From positions 248,001-312,000 of the forward strand of contig JACJWZ010000002.1 in NCBI GenBank assembly GCA_020636895.1: a stretch of 64,000 bases of DNA. Reading direction: 5' to 3'. Position numbers and translations under genes: made by a program. This stretch comes from Thermoleophilales bacterium. Its GTDB lineage: Bacteria > Actinomycetota > Thermoleophilia > Solirubrobacterales > 70-9. Shown one piece after another: positions 1-8,341 of the stretch (position 1 is its first letter; each line of letters begins with the position of its first letter). Under the pieces are notes generated by a model. That model saw only the letters and a list, made by a program, of their open reading frames with translations. It was not told the DNA's origin and made no database searches.

Positions 1-515
1 TGTTCGAGGTGCCGTTGAACGCCGTCAGCGCGACGGGGACGAACGTCTGCGCCGAATCAGCGGTCAGCGGATCGGCGTCGACCGTCACAACCGCGCCGGT
101 CGGCACGCTGGACTTCACCACGCGGTTCCCCCCGGCGGGGTCGAGCGAATCGGGCCCGATGCCGCCCTTGGGCTGGACGCTGACGATCGACTTCTTGCCG
201 CAGATGTCGATCGCGGCCTCGGTCGTCGTGTTCTGCAGGTCGGCCTCGGTGCCGGCGCAGTTCGGGACGGCCTTCGGGTCGAACGACAGGTTCTTCGGCC
301 AGTCGACGATCGTGCGATCGGCGTCCGCCGGCTGATCCAGCGTGCCGCCTGCGTCCGACGTGCGGATATCGACGATGAGCGTCACCGGCTTCTTCTTCTT
401 CTTGCTGAGCTTCGACGGCTTGATGCTGGCCTCGATCGTCTGATCGGCCTGCGCGTAGCTCGCCGTCACCATGCAGGCCAGAGCCGCCATGGCGAGGATC
501 ACATACTTCCTCATT
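1..515 (-). CDS. Secreted protein of unknown function (3' end truncated by window)
   Basis: The reading frame runs off the left window edge, so only the first ~171 residues are visible. It opens with a classical signal peptide (MRKYVILAMAALACMVTASY, probable cleavage after the following AQA), then a short Lys-rich stretch (SKKKKKP) and a beta-rich, Asp/Thr-rich body with two Cys (around PNCAG and DICGK) that could form a disulfide. The start ATG is preceded by AGGAGG at 6 nt, a strong ribosome binding site. It lies 180 nt downstream of the Mce operon on the same strand. The intervening 516-694 holds no gene; a TACGAT-like box on the minus strand (651-656) could be its own promoter. I do not recognise a family. 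Confidence 0.7.
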
Positions 516-694
516 CTTCCTCCTGGTCTTGGGTGGCTCTCGGATCGGCTCGGCCGATTCCTCGAATTCCCGTGGATGACTTTTCGGCACACCATGGTGA
601 TGCGGACCTGAAATGGGCCGAACTCCACGGGGACCTCTCCTTCACGAACAATCGTATAGCGAAGAAGTTGCGCCTGCGCCTGTGGGTCCCGCGC

Positions 695-2203
695 CTAAGG
701 CTCGGGATTCACCTGCAGGTAGTCGGTGTTGACCTGCGGCGAGCCCCCGATCGACTTCTGGGTGCCTTGCTGCTCGCAGGGAGGTGCGGCCACATCGTCG
801 GTGCTCGTGATCCCGAGACCGCCCATCGCGTAGATCTGGGTGCGCTCGTAGAGGTCGTTGGGGAAGTCCCCCGGGCCGTTGAGCGTCGCGCTGAGTCCGC
901 TGGAGCACTGCTGGGTGAGGAAGTTGGCCAAGCCCTGGGCGAGCTTCGTGTAGCCGCCGGCCTTGGTGTAAGCGTTGATTCGCGTGGTCTTGTAGAGGCT
1001 CGGAGGAGAGGCGAGCACGCCCGGTCCCAGCGGACCCGTGGCTCGCAGGTACTTGACCGGCTGCGAGAAGCCGGTGGGGATGCTCTCGCCGTTGGCGGCG
1101 ACGGAGAGGTTGCCGAGGAACGCGGTCACCTCACGCTTGTACTTCTTGATCGTGTCGATCACCGGGATCAGCTGGTTCATGAACTCATCGACGCGGCCGA
1201 GGGCCGGCGGCAGCTGGTCGTCGAGAACCGTGCGAAGCGCCGCGAAGCCCTGCTTGGAGCGGTCGATGACCGGGATCAGGCCGGTGAAGAAGTGCTCCAT
1301 CTTGGGCGACAACACCTTGAGCTGCAGGAGCGTGCCGCTGAGCTCTCGGGCCGATGGCCGCAGCTGGGTGACGAGCGGATCGGCTTCGTTGGCGAACTGG
1401 TCGAGGCGTTGCAGGGTCAGCTTCGACTCGTCGAGGAACGTCGGCAGGACCTGGAACAACTGGCGGATGTCGTCGTCGCGGGCGGCGGTCGTCGAGAAGA
1501 CCGACTCGGTGTTCTGGATCAGGGAGCGAAGCTGCCCCGGTCGCTGGGAGATGGCTTCGAAGGTCTGCCCGCCGTCGGCGACGAGCTGCTTGACCGCGAG
1601 GCGCTGGGTGTCGAGAATCCGCAGCAGGTCGTCGGCGCGCTCCGCGAAGCCCGGCAGGTTGCCGAGGGCGGCGTTGAGGTCGGCACCGCGTCCCTTCAGG
1701 GCGACCGCGGCCTCGCCCATCCATTGCTGGAAGGCCTCGCGCGTCGGCTCGTCGAAGGCTCGGAAGATCTCGTCGAGCTGCACCGCCTCCGACACCTGCG
1801 CGGTGGGCAGCGACCCGCCCTCGGGGATCGGTTCGGCGTCGTTGTCGCCCGGGGTGAGCTCGACGTACGTCTCGCCGAGTAGCGTCTTTTGACGGAGGAT
1901 CGCCTTCGTGTTCGAGGGGATCGGCGCGTACTTGGGGTCGATCTCGATCGTCGCGTCGGCGAGCCCGTCGTCGGAGAGCTCGATCGCCTTGACCTTGCCG
2001 ACGGACACACCCGAGATCCGCACATCCGACTCGACCGCGAGCTGGGTCGCCTCGTCGAACTTCACGTCGACGCGGTAGCTCTTCGGGGCGAGCGGCACGG
2101 GGCCGCCGAAGGCGACCCAGAGGAAGAGCAGCAGGCCGAAGCACGAGAGGGCGAAGCCCGCCGCGATTGCGATTCGTCCGAATGTTGGTGCCTGAGTCTC
2201 CAT
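695..2203 (-). CDS. Mce/MlaD family protein (sixth and last gene of Mce operon)
   Basis: 502 aa. An N-terminal transmembrane helix (about residues 8-30) is followed by an MlaD domain (about 40-120) with the family signature SDVRISGVSVGKVKAIEL. A long helical region (about 150-390, many Leu/Gln/Asp heptads) fits the Mce helical tube, and a Cys-containing tail follows (two to three Cys near the end). Family knowledge: Mce/MlaD proteins are anchored in the cytoplasmic membrane and form hexameric tunnels that carry lipids or sterols for an ABC importer. It is separated from the upstream Mce gene by 15 nt, so it is co-transcribed. Six divergent paralogues in a row match the mceA-F arrangement, but I cannot assign individual letters. 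The substrate is not visible from sequence. Confidence 0.9.
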   Translation of the reverse strand: METQAPTFGRIAIAAGFALSCFGLLLFLWVAFGGPVPLAPKSYRVDVKFDEATQLAVESDVRISGVSVGKVKAIELSDDGLADATIEIDPKYAPIPSNTKAILRQKTLLGETYVELTPGDNDAEPIPEGGSLPTAQVSEAVQLDEIFRAFDEPTREAFQQWMGEAAVALKGRGADLNAALGNLPGFAERADDLLRILDTQRLAVKQLVADGGQTFEAISQRPGQLRSLIQNTESVFSTTAARDDDIRQLFQVLPTFLDESKLTLQRLDQFANEADPLVTQLRPSARELSGTLLQLKVLSPKMEHFFTGLIPVIDRSKQGFAALRTVLDDQLPPALGRVDEFMNQLIPVIDTIKKYKREVTAFLGNLSVAANGESIPTGFSQPVKYLRATGPLGPGVLASPPSLYKTTRINAYTKAGGYTKLAQGLANFLTQQCSSGLSATLNGPGDFPNDLYERTQIYAMGGLGITSTDDVAAPPCEQQGTQKSIGGSPQVNTDYLQVNPEP

Positions 2204-2218
2204 CAGCCGCCTGGCGCC

Positions 2219-3769
2219 TTATGGCTCCGTGGTAGTGGTCGTGTCCGCGCCGTCCCCGCCGGGGTCGGTCGTGGTCGTGGTCTGGTCGGTGGTGGTCGTG
2301 GTCGTGGTCTCGTCGGTGGTCGTGGTCGTGGCCTCGTCGCCGCTCTCGGGCGCCTCCGGCGTGTCGGGAAGCGTCTCGGGATCGGGACGGTCGCCGCCGC
2401 CGCCGGTCTTGTCTTGATCGTCCCCTTGGCCGTTCGTGCTCGTAGCGGAGCCGTTGCAGATCTGCTTCGTCGTCGGCAACCTGATCAGCTGGCGGGCCGT
2501 CGCCAGGTTCGGGCGGGTGGCGACCAGGTTGTCGGCGAGGGTCGACGTCAGGCAGGTGTAGGTGAGCAGGCTGCGGCGCAGCGGCCCGAGGCCGTCCTGA
2601 CCGAGGAAGAGCGAGTTCGTGTTGTGGTTGAGCCAGGACGCGTAGAAGAGGTAGCCCTCGGACTGACCCGAGGGGTTGAAGGCAAGGGCGTTGAGCACCT
2701 GGTTCAGCTCCGTCAGGCCGCCGCTGAGCGAACGCGCCGAGTCGTTGAGGGGACCCGCGGCTCGCTTCAGGTCGTTGACGGTGCCGGCGACCTCGCCCGC
2801 GAACGGCCGCAGCTGATCGCGCACGGCGGGCAGGGTCTTGCGGAAGAACGGCCGCGTCGCGCGCAGCGCCGGCGCGGTGGCCTCCGCCTGCGGGATCAGC
2901 GCGGTGAGGGCGGGCGTCGCCGCGTCCGCGAACGTCGCCGAGGCGTCGAGCGCCGAACGCGTCTCACGCAGCGCGCCGGGCAGGTTCTGCAAGGAGGCCC
3001 GGATCGAGGCCTCCGAGTCGGCGAAGGCACTGAAGACCCCGTTCTGCGAGGTGATGAAGTTGGCTAGGTCGGTGTCCGACTTGCTCAGCTCCTGCGCGAT
3101 CAACTTGAAGTTGGTGACCACGTGCTTGATGTTCTCCCGGCGCTCGGCCAGAGCCCCGTTGAGCTTCGCGAGATCGCGGGTGACCGGGTAGAAGCGCCGG
3201 AGCGCGTCCCCGAACGCCTGGCTCTTCTTGGGCGTGCCGAGAGCCTCGGCGCCTCCTGCCAGGAGCAGCCGCAGGTAGGCGCGGGTGTCGCCGTCGAGCG
3301 AGGCGAGGATCTGGTCGAAGTTGACGTTCGGGGCGGAGTTGGCGGATGGGATCGTGAAGCCCTCGGGCACCGTCGGCGAGTCCTCGGTTCCCGGGTCCAG
3401 CTCGATGACCATGTCCTGCAGACCCGTCCGCGGGCGCAGCAGCACCGACGCGTCCTCGTGGATCAGGTCGGAGTACTCGTTGTCCACCTCCATCGTCACG
3501 ACCGCCACGCCGTCGACGAGGTCGACGCCGGTCACGTCGCCGACCTTGACACCCGACATGTTCACGGTCTGCCCCTGGCCGGGGGTGACCGCCTGAGCGG
3601 TCTGCAGCTCGGTCTTGAGCTCGAAGCGATCCTGGCCGAGGATCGGGAACCACGAAGGCAGTGCGCTCGCCTGCTGGGAGAGGATGATGAACAGGGCCAG
3701 CAGGCCGATCAGCGCCAGCGCGATGAGCGCGATGAAGTCACGCGTGTATGTCTTCAGCGCCTTCTTCAC
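2219..3769 (-). CDS. Mce/MlaD family protein with Thr-rich C-terminal tail (fifth gene)
   Basis: 516 aa. Transmembrane helix near residues 12-32, then an MlaD domain with the signature QTVNMSGVKVGDVTGVDL, then a long helical domain. The last ~65 residues are a low-complexity acidic, Thr-rich tail (runs such as TTTTTTT between Asp/Glu) encoded by GTGGTC-like hexamer repeats at about 2229-2335. The start is GTG at 3769, overlapping the upstream stop by four bases (GTGA), which implies translational coupling. The tail is probably an extended, flexible or O-glycosylated cell-wall-spanning segment; that is inference. The repetitive DNA could vary in length between strains. Confidence 0.9.
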   Translation of the reverse strand: MKKALKTYTRDFIALIALALIGLLALFIILSQQASALPSWFPILGQDRFELKTELQTAQAVTPGQGQTVNMSGVKVGDVTGVDLVDGVAVVTMEVDNEYSDLIHEDASVLLRPRTGLQDMVIELDPGTEDSPTVPEGFTIPSANSAPNVNFDQILASLDGDTRAYLRLLLAGGAEALGTPKKSQAFGDALRRFYPVTRDLAKLNGALAERRENIKHVVTNFKLIAQELSKSDTDLANFITSQNGVFSAFADSEASIRASLQNLPGALRETRSALDASATFADAATPALTALIPQAEATAPALRATRPFFRKTLPAVRDQLRPFAGEVAGTVNDLKRAAGPLNDSARSLSGGLTELNQVLNALAFNPSGQSEGYLFYASWLNHNTNSLFLGQDGLGPLRRSLLTYTCLTSTLADNLVATRPNLATARQLIRLPTTKQICNGSATSTNGQGDDQDKTGGGGDRPDPETLPDTPEAPESGDEATTTTTDETTTTTTTDQTTTTTDPGGDGADTTTTTEP

Positions 3770-5331
3770 GGGATCACCGCGTTCTGGCCGCCGTCCGCGA
3801 CCGGGTTTGGTCCGCCGATGCCGCCGAGGGGACCGTTCAGATCAGGGACCTTCTGCTTCTTGCACGCCTGATTCGTCTTGATCGGCGGCTTCTTGGAAGG
3901 CTTCAGGGGCTGGGTTCCGATCGGCGCCTCGATCGTGTTGCCGAAGAGGACGTCGTCGCCGGGCGCGATCCCGGGGATCGTGGGGTTGCCGCCGGGCACC
4001 GGCGTCGAGGCTTCGACCGGGCCGCCGGCGGGCTGGATCCGCAGCATCGTGCCGTTGCCGTCCTGGTTGGCGCCCTCGCCGGCCTCCGCCGCTGCTCCGT
4101 AGAAGAACTCGTTGAAGTTCGGTGAGCCGGTCGAGAACTGGTCGTTGATGACGACGTCGCCCGTCGGGTCGAGGACGTTCGTGACGCAGTCGCTGGTCAG
4201 ACCGAGCTGCTTGAGCAGGCTGGTCAGGTTGTAGGTGCCCTGTGCGAGCTGCGGCGTGGCGATCGAGAGGTCGTGGACGACGCCGCCGAGCTCCTCCGGC
4301 TGCAACAGCTTGTTGGTCTGGATCAGCCAGGGGTTGCCGGCGCGGATCGTGGCGGGCAGCTCCTTGACGCCCGGCAGCAGGGCCCGTGAGTAGGCCCGGA
4401 GCGGCGGGAAGCTCGCGTTGACCTTGGCGAGCTGGCCCTGCGCCTGCTCGGCCAGGGGTGCGAGCTGACTCAGCGTCGCCTCGAGGTTCTGCGATTCGGA
4501 AGCGAAGGCGCCGGTGGTGATGTTGAAGTTGGTGATCAGACCGCGCAGGTCGCTCTCGCGGCTCGCGAGCTCGCTGAACACGCGCCCGGTGGCGTCGATC
4601 AGTCCGCGCAGGTCGCCGGCCTGCTCGCCGAGGAACGCCTGGTTGACCTGCGAGGTGCCGCGCCCCGCCTCGGCGCCGTAGTTGAACGACTTGTTGACGG
4701 CCTCGGCGCCGGACAGGTCCCGCACCTCCGGGTCCTGGGTCGGGTCGGGATTCGTCGGCTTGTCGTCCAGCGCGGAGCCGTAGCCGTCGAGCAGTCGCGC
4801 GAGGTTCTCGCGATCGGGCTTCTGCAGCGAGGTGAGGAGCTGATCGAGCTGCACCGCCGTCGCGGTCTGCGTCACGGGGATGGAGGCGCCGTCCTCGAGG
4901 ACCGGGGCGCTCGGGCTTCCGGGCCGCAGGTCGAGGAAGAAGTTGCCCTCGAGGAACAGGCGGGGACGGATCGTGATCGTCGCGTCTGTGTGCAGCGGCA
5001 GACCCTCGTCGTCGACCGAGAAGGTCACCTTCGCCGCGTTCCCCTCCGGCTCGACCTTGGTGACCTTGCCGACGTTGACGCCCGCGATCCGGACCGGGGC
5101 CGTCTCGCGCAGGGTCGCCGGGTCCGAGAAGGTCGCCGTCGCCGTGTAGCCCTCGTCTGCCCACGGCAGCTCCTTCGTGTAGGCGAAGTAGCTGAGGATG
5201 AGGATCACGATCAGCGCCAGGACCCCGGTCTTGAAGAAGCTCAAGCCGAGCGGCGGGCGGTGGTAGATGCCCTCGTTGAAGTCGGTCGCACCCGGCTTCG
5301 AACGACGTGGGCTGCGGCGGAAGAGCGCCAT
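3766..5331 (-). CDS. Mce/MlaD family protein (fourth gene)
   Basis: 521 aa from the ATG at 5331; a GTG one codon earlier (5334) is equally possible because the junction reads GTGATGG and overlaps the upstream stop. A basic N-terminus (RRSPRRSKPG) precedes one transmembrane helix, then the MlaD domain with APVRIAGVNVGKVTKVEP and a helical body. The C-terminal ~100 residues are Pro/Gly/Lys-rich with a single-Cys motif (NQACKKQK). It is part of the overlapping Mce gene series and is assumed to assemble with its neighbours into a lipid-transfer tunnel. Confidence 0.9.
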   Translation of the reverse strand: MALFRRSPRRSKPGATDFNEGIYHRPPLGLSFFKTGVLALIVILILSYFAYTKELPWADEGYTATATFSDPATLRETAPVRIAGVNVGKVTKVEPEGNAAKVTFSVDDEGLPLHTDATITIRPRLFLEGNFFLDLRPGSPSAPVLEDGASIPVTQTATAVQLDQLLTSLQKPDRENLARLLDGYGSALDDKPTNPDPTQDPEVRDLSGAEAVNKSFNYGAEAGRGTSQVNQAFLGEQAGDLRGLIDATGRVFSELASRESDLRGLITNFNITTGAFASESQNLEATLSQLAPLAEQAQGQLAKVNASFPPLRAYSRALLPGVKELPATIRAGNPWLIQTNKLLQPEELGGVVHDLSIATPQLAQGTYNLTSLLKQLGLTSDCVTNVLDPTGDVVINDQFSTGSPNFNEFFYGAAAEAGEGANQDGNGTMLRIQPAGGPVEASTPVPGGNPTIPGIAPGDDVLFGNTIEAPIGTQPLKPSKKPPIKTNQACKKQKVPDLNGPLGGIGGPNPVADGGQNAVIP

Positions 5332-6794
5332 CACTTACCCCCGCCCGTTGAGCTCGAGACGGCCGGGTTCTGCATCGGGATCTGCAGAGCGGTATTGATG
5401 CCCTGGTTGCCGGGAATGTTGCCGATCGAGGTCTGGCCCGGCGTGTAGGGCTCGTTGCCTGCCTCGCACTCGAAGGTCTGGCCCGGGGCGGCGGTGTTCG
5501 GGTACATGTTGACGTGCAGGAAGTTGCGGGGGTCGGTGCCGCCGCCGTTTGCGGGCGCCGAGGCGGGACTGCCCTCGTTATTGGGCCCGGCCGGGTTGCT
5601 GAGCGCGTTGGCGCGCTGCCAGTTGCCGGTCGAGTTGCCGAGCGAGCCGGTCTCACCGACGTTGGCGAGCAGCAGCGTCAGGTAGTTGCAGGTCGACTGC
5701 GCAGGGCCGATGAACTGCAGGGTCGGCGTCAGCGAGTTCGAGAAGTCGGTCAGGCGCGTGATCCCCTCCCGCGCATCCGCGTTGTTGTTGAAGCGCAGCA
5801 GGGCGGCGGCGGTCGGCGGCAGCTCGTTGTTGAGGGTCGGCGACCTCCGCAAGGCCGGGATCCCGGCGCGCAGCGCGCTCTCGATGTCGTCGGCGGAGAC
5901 GGCGAGGGCCGCCGCGCCCGGCTGCAGGTCCTTGAACAGGCCGCGCGTGTTGGCCAGGAAGGGGCGGATCACCGGCAGGGTCTGGCTCGTCACCAGCAGC
6001 GTCTCGGGCGACTTCGAGATCGTCTCCTGGATGTAGGGGCGAGCGACGTCGGCGAAGGCACGCAGCGTCGTGTCGAGATCGACGAAGGCCTGGGCCTGCA
6101 CCTCAGCCACGGGAGCCACTTCAGACGACATCTGCGAGAGGGCGCGGAAGAACGGCGCAATGCCCTGCCGGGGGTTGGCGAGCACGCGCATCACCCTGGT
6201 CAGGCGCGGGAGCAGCGGCCGGAAGGCCCCGATCGCCTCGTTCAAGGCGGGGCCGCGGCCGGCGAGGGCGTTGCCGAACTCGGTGAGCTGCTGCTGGATG
6301 GCGACCCGGGTGGGCTCGTCGAAGGTGCTGAAGAGCTGGTCGATCTCGACCGGCTCGGGCGTGGCGGCCCTGAGCGGCATGACCGAGCCCTCCGCGAAGC
6401 CGTCGTCGGATGTGCCGCGGGTGATCTGCAGGTACTTGAGGCCGAGCGCCGAGCGCGAGCGGATTATCACCTTGGAGTCGACGGGGAGCGGGTCGACCGA
6501 CTCGTCGAGCTTCAGGTTCAGGTTCGCGGTCTGGGTCCCGTTGTCGTGCGCCACCGGGTCGACCGACTCGACGACGCCGACGCGGACGCCGCCGATGCGG
6601 ACCTCGTTGCCGGGGATCAGCGCCTCGGCGTTGGGCACCTGCGCGGTGATCCTGTAGCTCTTGACGAACGGCAGGCCGTTGTTGGCGTTGTAGGCCAGGA
6701 AAACCGTCAGGATCGTGATCAGCACGGTGAGCGCGCCGATCACCGTCGGGTTCCGGAAGGCCGCGTTGAGCGGGCTGCCCTGTCGGCGCCTCAC
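5331..6794 (-). CDS. Mce/MlaD family protein (third gene)
   Basis: About 487 aa from the GTG at 6794, chosen because GTGA overlaps the stop of the preceding gene and CGGAGG lies 7-9 nt upstream; an upstream start at 6830 would overlap the neighbour by 40 nt. Basic N-terminus (RRRQG), one transmembrane helix, then an MlaD domain with NEVRIGGVRVGVVESVDP. A helical region follows, and the Gly/Asn/Pro-rich C-terminus contains two Cys (QSTCNYL and FECEAG). It belongs to the same coupled operon. Confidence 0.9.
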   Translation of the reverse strand: MRRRQGSPLNAAFRNPTVIGALTVLITILTVFLAYNANNGLPFVKSYRITAQVPNAEALIPGNEVRIGGVRVGVVESVDPVAHDNGTQTANLNLKLDESVDPLPVDSKVIIRSRSALGLKYLQITRGTSDDGFAEGSVMPLRAATPEPVEIDQLFSTFDEPTRVAIQQQLTEFGNALAGRGPALNEAIGAFRPLLPRLTRVMRVLANPRQGIAPFFRALSQMSSEVAPVAEVQAQAFVDLDTTLRAFADVARPYIQETISKSPETLLVTSQTLPVIRPFLANTRGLFKDLQPGAAALAVSADDIESALRAGIPALRRSPTLNNELPPTAAALLRFNNNADAREGITRLTDFSNSLTPTLQFIGPAQSTCNYLTLLLANVGETGSLGNSTGNWQRANALSNPAGPNNEGSPASAPANGGGTDPRNFLHVNMYPNTAAPGQTFECEAGNEPYTPGQTSIGNIPGNQGINTALQIPMQNPAVSSSTGGGK

Positions 6795-8341
6795 TTGCCG
6801 CCTCCGTTCAATCCGTCGCCGGTCAGCCACTCGAAGAGGTCGCCGGTCCCGTTCTTGCCGGGATCGGTCGAATCGGAGGCCGGTCCGAAGGACGGGCTCA
6901 GGTCGGGCTCGCCGTCGCCGTCGGCGTCATCGGGGGCGAGGATCTGGTCGACTTCGTCGATCTTGCCGTCGGCGTTCCAGTCGCCATCCTCCACACCGGG
7001 CAGCCCGTCGCCGCGCAACGTGGCCTTCGTCGGCGGGCCGGCCGGCGCCGCCTGCTCGTTCGGGCTGACCCAGCCGGCGTCGCAGCCGGTCGTCGGCGCG
7101 GTCACGTACTCGAGGCAGTTGGTGATCTGCAGCTGAGCCCGCAGGTAGTGGCCGAAGTTGTCGAACCCGTTGAAGACGTTCGTCGTGTTGAGCAGGAAGT
7201 GCATCAGGTACTTGATGCCATTGGTCTTGCGGAACGTCTTGAGGACCCTGTGGAGCTCCTTGTTGCCGGGCGTCGAAGCGACGGCGAGCTTGCGGAGGTC
7301 GCGGATCACGTCGTCGGAGGCCGCCAGGTCGGGACCGGACTTCTCGGCGGCGCGGCCGAGGCTGAGCAGCGCTCCCGTGCCCGCCTTCGAGAACGGCTGC
7401 AGCGCCTCGGTGGCGCCGGTGAAGCCCGGCGCAGCGGTCTCGAGATCCTGCATGAGCGGGGTCCCGGCCTCGGCGAACTTGCGCAGCTGGACCATCGTCA
7501 GCTGAAGCTGGTTGAGGGCCTCCGGGAACCGCTGGAAGCCGAGGACGATGTCGTCGCGCCGCTCGGCCGATGCCTCCCCGGCGATCGTGGCGTTGCGGAT
7601 GAACCCGGAGATGTGAGCCCGCTCGCGGGCGAGCGGGGTCAGGATCGTGTCGGAGTCGGTGGCGAGCTGCGCGAGCTGCTTGTTCTGGTCAGCGAGCTGG
7701 GAGAGCACCGCGTCGGTTTCGCGCAGCGCCGGGTTGGCGCGGCGGATGACGTCGGCAAGCTCGTCGCCGCGAGCCGCGAGCGCGGCGCCGAGGTCATTGA
7801 TGATCAGCCGGAAGCGCTCGGATTCCGGCTGCCGGGTGATGTTGTTGATCAGATCGAGATCGACCTGCTTGCCGTTGTTCTCGAGCGGCAGGCGGTACTG
7901 CCCGGCGCCGATGTCGCCGTCGGGGATCTGCTCCAGCGGCGGCGGCGGCTCGCTTCCCGGTGCGCGCGGCATGGTCGGCTCGCAATCGACGTACTTCTCG
8001 CCGAGCAGGGACTGCGGGCGGATCAGGCACGAGGCATCGGTGAGGAAGTTCTGGAAGCCGCCGTCGTCGATCTTCAGCACGATCACGGCCTTGCCCGGGT
8101 CCTCCGACCCGTCCTCGGTGACCGCCTCGCCGGGCCGGGAGACGTCGACCTCCTGGACGCTGCCGACGCGGGCACCCGCGATCCGCACCTCCTCGCCGGT
8201 GACGACGAACCCGGCGTTGTCGAAGTAGGCGCGGACGAGGTAGTCGCCGTCGTCGTTGCCGTTGCCGTCTCCCCACGCGCCGCTGGCGACCATCGCCATC
8301 AACGCGACCAGCCCGGCGATTATGAGCGCGATCCTTCTCAT
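6791..8341 (-). CDS. Mce/MlaD family protein with EF-hand/dockerin-like tail (second gene)
   Basis: 516 aa. The N-terminal hydrophobic segment (RIALIIAGLVALMAMVASG) acts as signal or anchor. The MlaD domain carries EEVRIAGARVGSVQEVDV, with an insertion around residues 95-160. After the helical region, the C-terminal ~90 residues contain a Ca-binding-like motif DWNADGKIDEVDQIL followed by DADGDGEPDL, resembling a dockerin or EF-hand loop (D-x-N-x-D-G-x-I-D-x-x-D). The start is ATG at 8341, overlapping the upstream stop by four bases (ATGA). No lipobox Cys is present, so it is not a typical MceE lipoprotein. Confidence 0.9.
   Translation of the reverse strand: MRRIALIIAGLVALMAMVASGAWGDGNGNDDGDYLVRAYFDNAGFVVTGEEVRIAGARVGSVQEVDVSRPGEAVTEDGSEDPGKAVIVLKIDDGGFQNFLTDASCLIRPQSLLGEKYVDCEPTMPRAPGSEPPPPLEQIPDGDIGAGQYRLPLENNGKQVDLDLINNITRQPESERFRLIINDLGAALAARGDELADVIRRANPALRETDAVLSQLADQNKQLAQLATDSDTILTPLARERAHISGFIRNATIAGEASAERRDDIVLGFQRFPEALNQLQLTMVQLRKFAEAGTPLMQDLETAAPGFTGATEALQPFSKAGTGALLSLGRAAEKSGPDLAASDDVIRDLRKLAVASTPGNKELHRVLKTFRKTNGIKYLMHFLLNTTNVFNGFDNFGHYLRAQLQITNCLEYVTAPTTGCDAGWVSPNEQAAPAGPPTKATLRGDGLPGVEDGDWNADGKIDEVDQILAPDDADGDGEPDLSPSFGPASDSTDPGKNGTGDLFEWLTGDGLNGGGK

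Noticed and set aside
533..1882. Long plus-strand ORF opposite the last Mce gene
   Set aside because: Antisense open frames are common at this GC content; composition is Arg/Gly/Leu-rich without domains.
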